The position numbers and the translations under genes were made by a program. Of a stretch of DNA of 36,796 bases, positions 33,107-36,796 are shown one piece after another (the stretch's first letter is position 1; each line of letters begins with the position of its first letter). A model generated the notes under the pieces. The model was not told the DNA's origin and did not search any database. It was given only the letters and a program-made list of their open reading frames with translations. This DNA comes from Flammeovirgaceae bacterium (GTDB lineage Bacteria; Bacteroidota; Bacteroidia; Cytophagales; Cyclobacteriaceae), in contig JAHEZH010000048.1 of assembly GCA_023251155.1 (NCBI GenBank), positions 1 to 36,796 of the forward strand. Direction: 5' to 3'.

Positions 33107-34522
33107 GTGAGTGTAGAAAGACCAAAAACCATCTTCGAAAAAATCTGGGACAAACACGTTGTAAAACGTTCAGAAGGATACCCGGATGCCGTGTTTATCG
33201 ACCGCCATTTCATTCATGAAGTAACCAGCCCACAGGCATTTGATGGTCTGCGTAAGCGGGGCATTGGCGTATTTAATGTGAACCGTACTTCGGCTACAGC
33301 CGATCACAACGTTCCTACCAAAGATCAACACCTTCCCATCAAAGAAGCATTATCACGCCACCAGGTGGAAACGCTACGTAAAAACTGTGCGGAGTTTGGT
33401 GTCGAGTTGTATGACCTGGGTCATCCATTCCAAGGTATTGTTCACATCATTGGCCCCGAGTTAGGATTAACATTGCCAGGCATGACCATTGTATGTGGCG
33501 ATAGTCATACTTCCACCCACGGTGCCTTCGGAAACATTGCCTTTGGTATCGGTACTTCAGAAGTAGAACAGGTGTTGGCTACGCAATGCATTTTGCAATA
33601 TAAGCCCAAGACCATGCGCATTGAAGTCAATGGAACCCTGGGCAAGGGCGTGGTCAGCAAGGACATTATCTTATACATCATTTCAAAAATATCAGCCAGT
33701 GGTGCCACTGGCTATTTTGTTGAATATGCGGGCGATGCCATCACCCGTCTATCTATGGAAGCCCGCATGACGATCTGTAACATGAGCATTGAGATGGGTG
33801 CGCGTGGTGGATTGATTGCTCCTGACGAAACCACCTTCAACTATATCAAAGGAAGAAAATTTGCTCCTCAAGGCAGAGCATTCGATTCGGCCGTAGAAGA
33901 ATGGAAGAAACTAAAAACAGACGATGATGCCGTATACGATGTGGTGTTGAAATTCGATGCCGCAGACATTGGCCCGATGATCACCTACGGAACCAACCCG
34001 GGTATGGGCATGAAAGTAACGGACCGCATTCCTACGGTGGAAGAACTGAAAGAAATCAACGAGCAGGTTTCATTCAAAAAATCACTGGACTACATGGGCC
34101 TTGAACCGGGTTCAGCTATCCTTGGCAAACCCGTTGATTATGTATTCATCGGAAGCTGTACCAATGCTCGCATTGAAGACTTGCGCACAGTGGCCTCCAT
34201 GGTGAAAGGAAAGAAGAAAGCGGCCGGTGTTGAAGTGTGGGTAGTGCCCGGCTCAAAGCAAGTCCAGGAGCAGGCAAAGAAAGAAGGTCTTGATAAAATC
34301 TTTGAAGAAGCCGGATTTGAATTACGTGAGCCCGGCTGCTCGGCTTGCCTGGGAATGAATGAAGATAAAATTCCGGCCGGCAAATACTGCATCAGTACTT
34401 CCAACCGGAACTTTGAAGGAAGACAAGGACCCAAGTCAAGAACATTTCTGGCGAGTCCATTGAGTGCAGCTGCCGCTGCCATTACAGGTAAGGTGACGGA
34501 TGTGAGAGATTTGAGTTATTAG
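33107..34522 (+). CDS. leuC: 3-isopropylmalate dehydratase, large subunit
   Basis: 471 residues from a GTG start. Isomerises 2-isopropylmalate to 3-isopropylmalate with a [4Fe-4S] cluster bound by C351 ([12 protein letters not shown]), C411 and C414 ([11 protein letters not shown]). VIFID... style motifs include [26 protein letters not shown] and the C-terminal [23 protein letters not shown]. Length is normal. It is the first gene of leuC-leuD-leuB-leuA; leuD, its partner subunit, follows 60 bp later. Confidence 0.95.
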   Translation: MSVERPKTIFEKIWDKHVVKRSEGYPDAVFIDRHFIHEVTSPQAFDGLRKRGIGVFNVNRTSATADHNVPTKDQHLPIKEALSRHQVETLRKNCAEFGVELYDLGHPFQGIVHIIGPELGLTLPGMTIVCGDSHTSTHGAFGNIAFGIGTSEVEQVLATQCILQYKPKTMRIEVNGTLGKGVVSKDIILYIISKISASGATGYFVEYAGDAITRLSMEARMTICNMSIEMGARGGLIAPDETTFNYIKGRKFAPQGRAFDSAVEEWKKLKTDDDAVYDVVLKFDAADIGPMITYGTNPGMGMKVTDRIPTVEELKEINEQVSFKKSLDYMGLEPGSAILGKPVDYVFIGSCTNARIEDLRTVASMVKGKKKAAGVEVWVVPGSKQVQEQAKKEGLDKIFEEAGFELREPGCSACLGMNEDKIPAGKYCISTSNRNFEGRQGPKSRTFLASPLSAAAAAITGKVTDVRDLSY

Positions 34523-34559
34523 TTAAAAGTTAACAGTAGTGTATCCGTTTAACTTTTAA
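34523..34559 (+). other. AT-rich hairpin between leuC and leuD
   Basis: TTAAAAGTTAA (34523-34533) and TTAACTTTTAA (34549-34559) are exact inverted repeats, loop 15 nt. There is no following T-run, so it is unlikely to terminate. A protective or processing role is possible; the AT richness of the gap may alone explain it. Confidence 0.4.
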
Positions 34560-34582
34560 TCACTAACCATTAACGAATAACA

Positions 34583-35170
34583 ATGAGTAAAGAAAAATTT
34601 ATAAAGTTAGTATCCCAGGCAGTACCGCTGCCCATTGAAAATATCGATACCGATCAGATTATTCCTGCGCGTTTTCTGAAAGCAACTACGCGTGAAGGAT
34701 TTGGAGATAACCTGTTCCGCGACTGGAGGTACGATAGCGACAATCAGCCGATCGCCGGTTTCGCGTTGAATGACTCCAGGTACAGTGGCAAAATTCTGGT
34801 GGCCGGAAAAAATTTTGGCTGTGGAAGTAGCCGCGAGCATGCTGCATGGGCCATTCATGATTATGGCTTCAAAGTAGTCGTGTCCAGCTTCTTTGCCGAC
34901 ATCTTTAAAAACAATGCATTAAATAATGCCGTACTTCCATTGGTGGTATCCGATGCTTTTCTGAAAGAACTGTTAGATACACTTCAGGCGAATCCATCCA
35001 CCGAAGTGATCGTGGATCTGGAAAACCAGACCATCTCTTTCAACAACAAAAAAGAAAGCTTTGACATCAATGCGTACAAAAAAACGTGTCTTATCAACGG
35101 GTATGATGATATCGATTACCTGTTGAGTTTGAATAAAGAAATAAAAGAATACGATTTAGCGCACAGTTAG
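34583..35170 (+). CDS. leuD: 3-isopropylmalate dehydratase, small subunit
   Basis: 195 residues. The swivelling domain that completes the isomerase with Leu[20 protein letters not shown] opens the family, and [22 protein letters not shown] is the substrate-binding loop with the Ser/Arg that contact the carboxylate. [17 protein letters not shown] is also typical. Normal length. Next to leuC, it works as a heterodimer. A 69-bp gap follows before leuB. Confidence 0.95.
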   Translation: MSKEKFIKLVSQAVPLPIENIDTDQIIPARFLKATTREGFGDNLFRDWRYDSDNQPIAGFALNDSRYSGKILVAGKNFGCGSSREHAAWAIHDYGFKVVVSSFFADIFKNNALNNAVLPLVVSDAFLKELLDTLQANPSTEVIVDLENQTISFNNKKESFDINAYKKTCLINGYDDIDYLLSLNKEIKEYDLAHS

Positions 35171-35239
35171 CGGTAAGCGATTCGCTGCCGCCCTCCGCCT
35201 TGCAGCCAACAGCTTGAAGCCTTTAATAAATATAAGAAA

Positions 35240-36376
35240 GTGAAGAAACGAATAGTCATACTCCCTGGAGACGGAATTGGTAAAGAAGTAACTACCGAAG
35301 GAAAGAAGGTATTGGACAAGATTGCAGAAATCTTTGGCCATGAATTTGAATACGATGAAGCCACCATTGGTCATGATGCCATTGAAGCTACCGGCAACCC
35401 CTTGCCCGATGAATCATTAACTAAAATGAAGAAGGCCGATGCTATTCTTTTCGGAGCAGTAGGCCATCCTAAATACGATAACGATCCTTCATTGAAAGTA
35501 AGACCTGAGCAAGGCTTGCTGAAAATGAGAAAGGAACTCGGATTGTATGCCAACCTTCGTCCCATCAAATTATTTGATGAGTTGTTGGAAGCATCCAGCA
35601 TCAAACCCGAAATACTGAAAGGTTCCGATATTCTTTTCTTCCGCGAATTAACGGGAGATGTGTACTTTGGAGAGAAGGGCAGAAAAGACGACGGGAATAC
35701 CGCGTATGACCTGATGATCTATCAGCGCTATGAAATTGAGCGCATCGCACACAAAGCATTTCAGGCTGCACGTACGCGCAAAAAGAAAGTAACCAGCGTG
35801 GATAAAGCCAATGTATTGGAAAGCTCACGCCTGTGGAGGGCCGTGGTACAGGAAATCGGCACGCAGTATCCGGACGTAACCTTAGAACATACCTTCATCG
35901 ATACGGCGGCCATGAAGCTCATTCAAAATCCAAAAAGTTTTGATGTCGTACTCACCGGAAATCTGTTTGGCGATATCCTTACGGATGAAGCTTCACAGAT
36001 TGCTGGCTCTATGGGGATGCTCGCTTCTGCTTCGGTAGGTTATACGATCGGATTGTATGAACCGATCCATGGAAGTGCGCATGACATCACCGGCAAAGGC
36101 ATAGCAAACCCCCTGGCTTCGATTCTTTCGGTAGCATTGATGCTGGACATTTCTTTCGGATTAAAAGCCGAAGCGGAAGCAGTCATCACTGCGGTAGAAC
36201 ACACCTTAAAGCAGGGATGGCGCACGGCAGATATTGCAGATGCAAAAACAGCCAAAGACAAAATACTCAACACCCAGCACATGGGTACTAAAATAGTGGA
36301 GCAGCTCAGTGGTCAATCCTTAAACCCCACTGCGTTGAACACCGCTTCAAGCATTGCATCCAACTTCATTAGTTAA
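35240..36376 (+). CDS. leuB: 3-isopropylmalate dehydrogenase
   Basis: 378 residues from a GTG start. NAD-dependent oxidative decarboxylation of 3-isopropylmalate. [20 protein letters not shown] is the opening, [22 protein letters not shown] the family segment, [14 protein letters not shown] and [12 protein letters not shown] line the active site, and [26 protein letters not shown] holds the metal-binding Asp residues. The variant with Phe/Tyr instead of isocitrate-type residues and the length fit LeuB rather than isocitrate dehydrogenase. Part of the leu operon. Confidence 0.95.
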   Translation: MKKRIVILPGDGIGKEVTTEGKKVLDKIAEIFGHEFEYDEATIGHDAIEATGNPLPDESLTKMKKADAILFGAVGHPKYDNDPSLKVRPEQGLLKMRKELGLYANLRPIKLFDELLEASSIKPEILKGSDILFFRELTGDVYFGEKGRKDDGNTAYDLMIYQRYEIERIAHKAFQAARTRKKKVTSVDKANVLESSRLWRAVVQEIGTQYPDVTLEHTFIDTAAMKLIQNPKSFDVVLTGNLFGDILTDEASQIAGSMGMLASASVGYTIGLYEPIHGSAHDITGKGIANPLASILSVALMLDISFGLKAEAEAVITAVEHTLKQGWRTADIADAKTAKDKILNTQHMGTKIVEQLSGQSLNPTALNTASSIASNFIS

Positions 36377-36405
36377 TTGAATTAGTAACACTGAACAGTA
36401 CGATT

Positions 36406-36796
36406 ATGGCACAGAAAATTCAAATCTTCGACACGACACTTCGCGATGGCGAACAAGTACCCGGCTGTCAGCTCAAGACAGAAGAGAAAGTAATTGTTGC
36501 TAAGGAACTGGAGGCACTCGGGGTAGACGTGATCGAAGCTGGATTCCCGATATCCAGCCCTGGTGATTTTCTTTCCGTAGTGGAGATCTCAAAGGCAGTA
36601 AAAGACGTTACGGTATGCGGACTGACACGCGCCAAGAAAGAAGATATTGATGTAGCTGCCGAAGCCTTACATCATGCGAAGAGTGGCCGCATCCATACGG
36701 GCATCGGTTCATCGGATGTGCACATCATGCACAAGTTCCGCAGCACGCGTGAGGAAGTACTGGAGAAAGGCGTATGGGCTACCAAGTATGCAAAGT
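36406..36796 (+). CDS. leuA: 2-isopropylmalate synthase, N-terminal part (cut by window end)
   Basis: 130 codons visible from ATG 36406 with no stop. [22 protein letters not shown] is the acyltransferase N-terminus with metal ligand Asp9 (DTTLRDG) and Arg13. [16 protein letters not shown] and [15 protein letters not shown] match 2-isopropylmalate synthases; homocitrate or citramalate synthase is possible from this part alone, but gene order with leuCDB supports LeuA. The start is 29 bp after leuB, so it belongs to the same operon. Leucine feedback would be through the missing C-terminal domain. Confidence 0.88.
   Translation, partial: MAQKIQIFDTTLRDGEQVPGCQLKTEEKVIVAKELEALGVDVIEAGFPISSPGDFLSVVEISKAVKDVTVCGLTRAKKEDIDVAAEALHHAKSGRIHTGIGSSDVHIMHKFRSTREEVLEKGVWATKYAK

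Overview
The window looks like a chromosomal segment of a Bacteroidota bacterium, probably from the Cytophagales. This is inferred from the gene families (secreted and lipoprotein enzymes, a 7TM-AraC regulator, an exported PD40 protein, an RND operon with the adaptor gene last, an OprO/P-type porin, a TPR histidine kinase), from TAnnTTTG promoter-like boxes, and from frequent GTG/TTG starts without strong Shine-Dalgarno sequences. It is an assignment from gene content and style, not from a marker gene.

Region 1 (1-5.2 kb) is a mixed set: an exported MTA/SAH nucleosidase, a small membrane protein, a GH5 mannanase-like lipoprotein on the minus strand with a remnant of a second copy beyond its 3' end, a class I aminotransferase, and a coupled pair of small minus-strand genes. 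Region 2 (5.3-7.8 kb) is a tandem array of about four palindromic repeat units that runs into the start of an OmpR-family response regulator and its overlapping histidine kinase gene. Region 3 (7.9-14.2 kb) holds a PD40 beta-propeller protein, two VOC proteins, a 7TM-AraC regulator and a MacB-like ABC transporter (ATPase plus two-domain FtsX permease).

Region 4 (14.2-15.35 kb) is a REP/RAYT locus: a Y1 (HUH) transposase of the REP-associated type, surrounded by many hairpins of one architecture (GGGTC, bulged T, 2-bp inner stem, usually a GNA loop, GACCC) and bracketed by two 72/73-bp direct repeats. The arrays at 1.4-1.6 kb and 5.3-5.8 kb share the architecture. Region 5 (15.4-22.6 kb) is a tripartite efflux operon (TolC-like, RND pump, lipoprotein adaptor) followed by an OprO/P-type porin with a Pho-box-like triple repeat upstream. 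A 30-bp tandem half-site lies just upstream of both the two-component genes and the efflux operon, which suggests that the first controls the second.

Region 6 (22.7-36.8 kb) is the branched-chain amino acid cluster: ilvE-ilvD-ilvB-ilvN, a methyltransferase gene, ilvC-ilvA, then a convergent TPR histidine kinase, then leuC-leuD-leuB-leuA (leuA runs off the end). The ilv operon is preceded by a 41-codon leader peptide very rich in Val/Ile/Leu codons, followed by mutually exclusive antiterminator and terminator hairpins: a textbook transcription attenuator. leuC is preceded by a 26-codon ORF and a strong terminator that look like a second, less certain attenuator. A 16-bp identical box sits between each terminator and the first structural gene. 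These are the strongest regulatory findings in the window, together with the REP/RAYT system and the shared operator.
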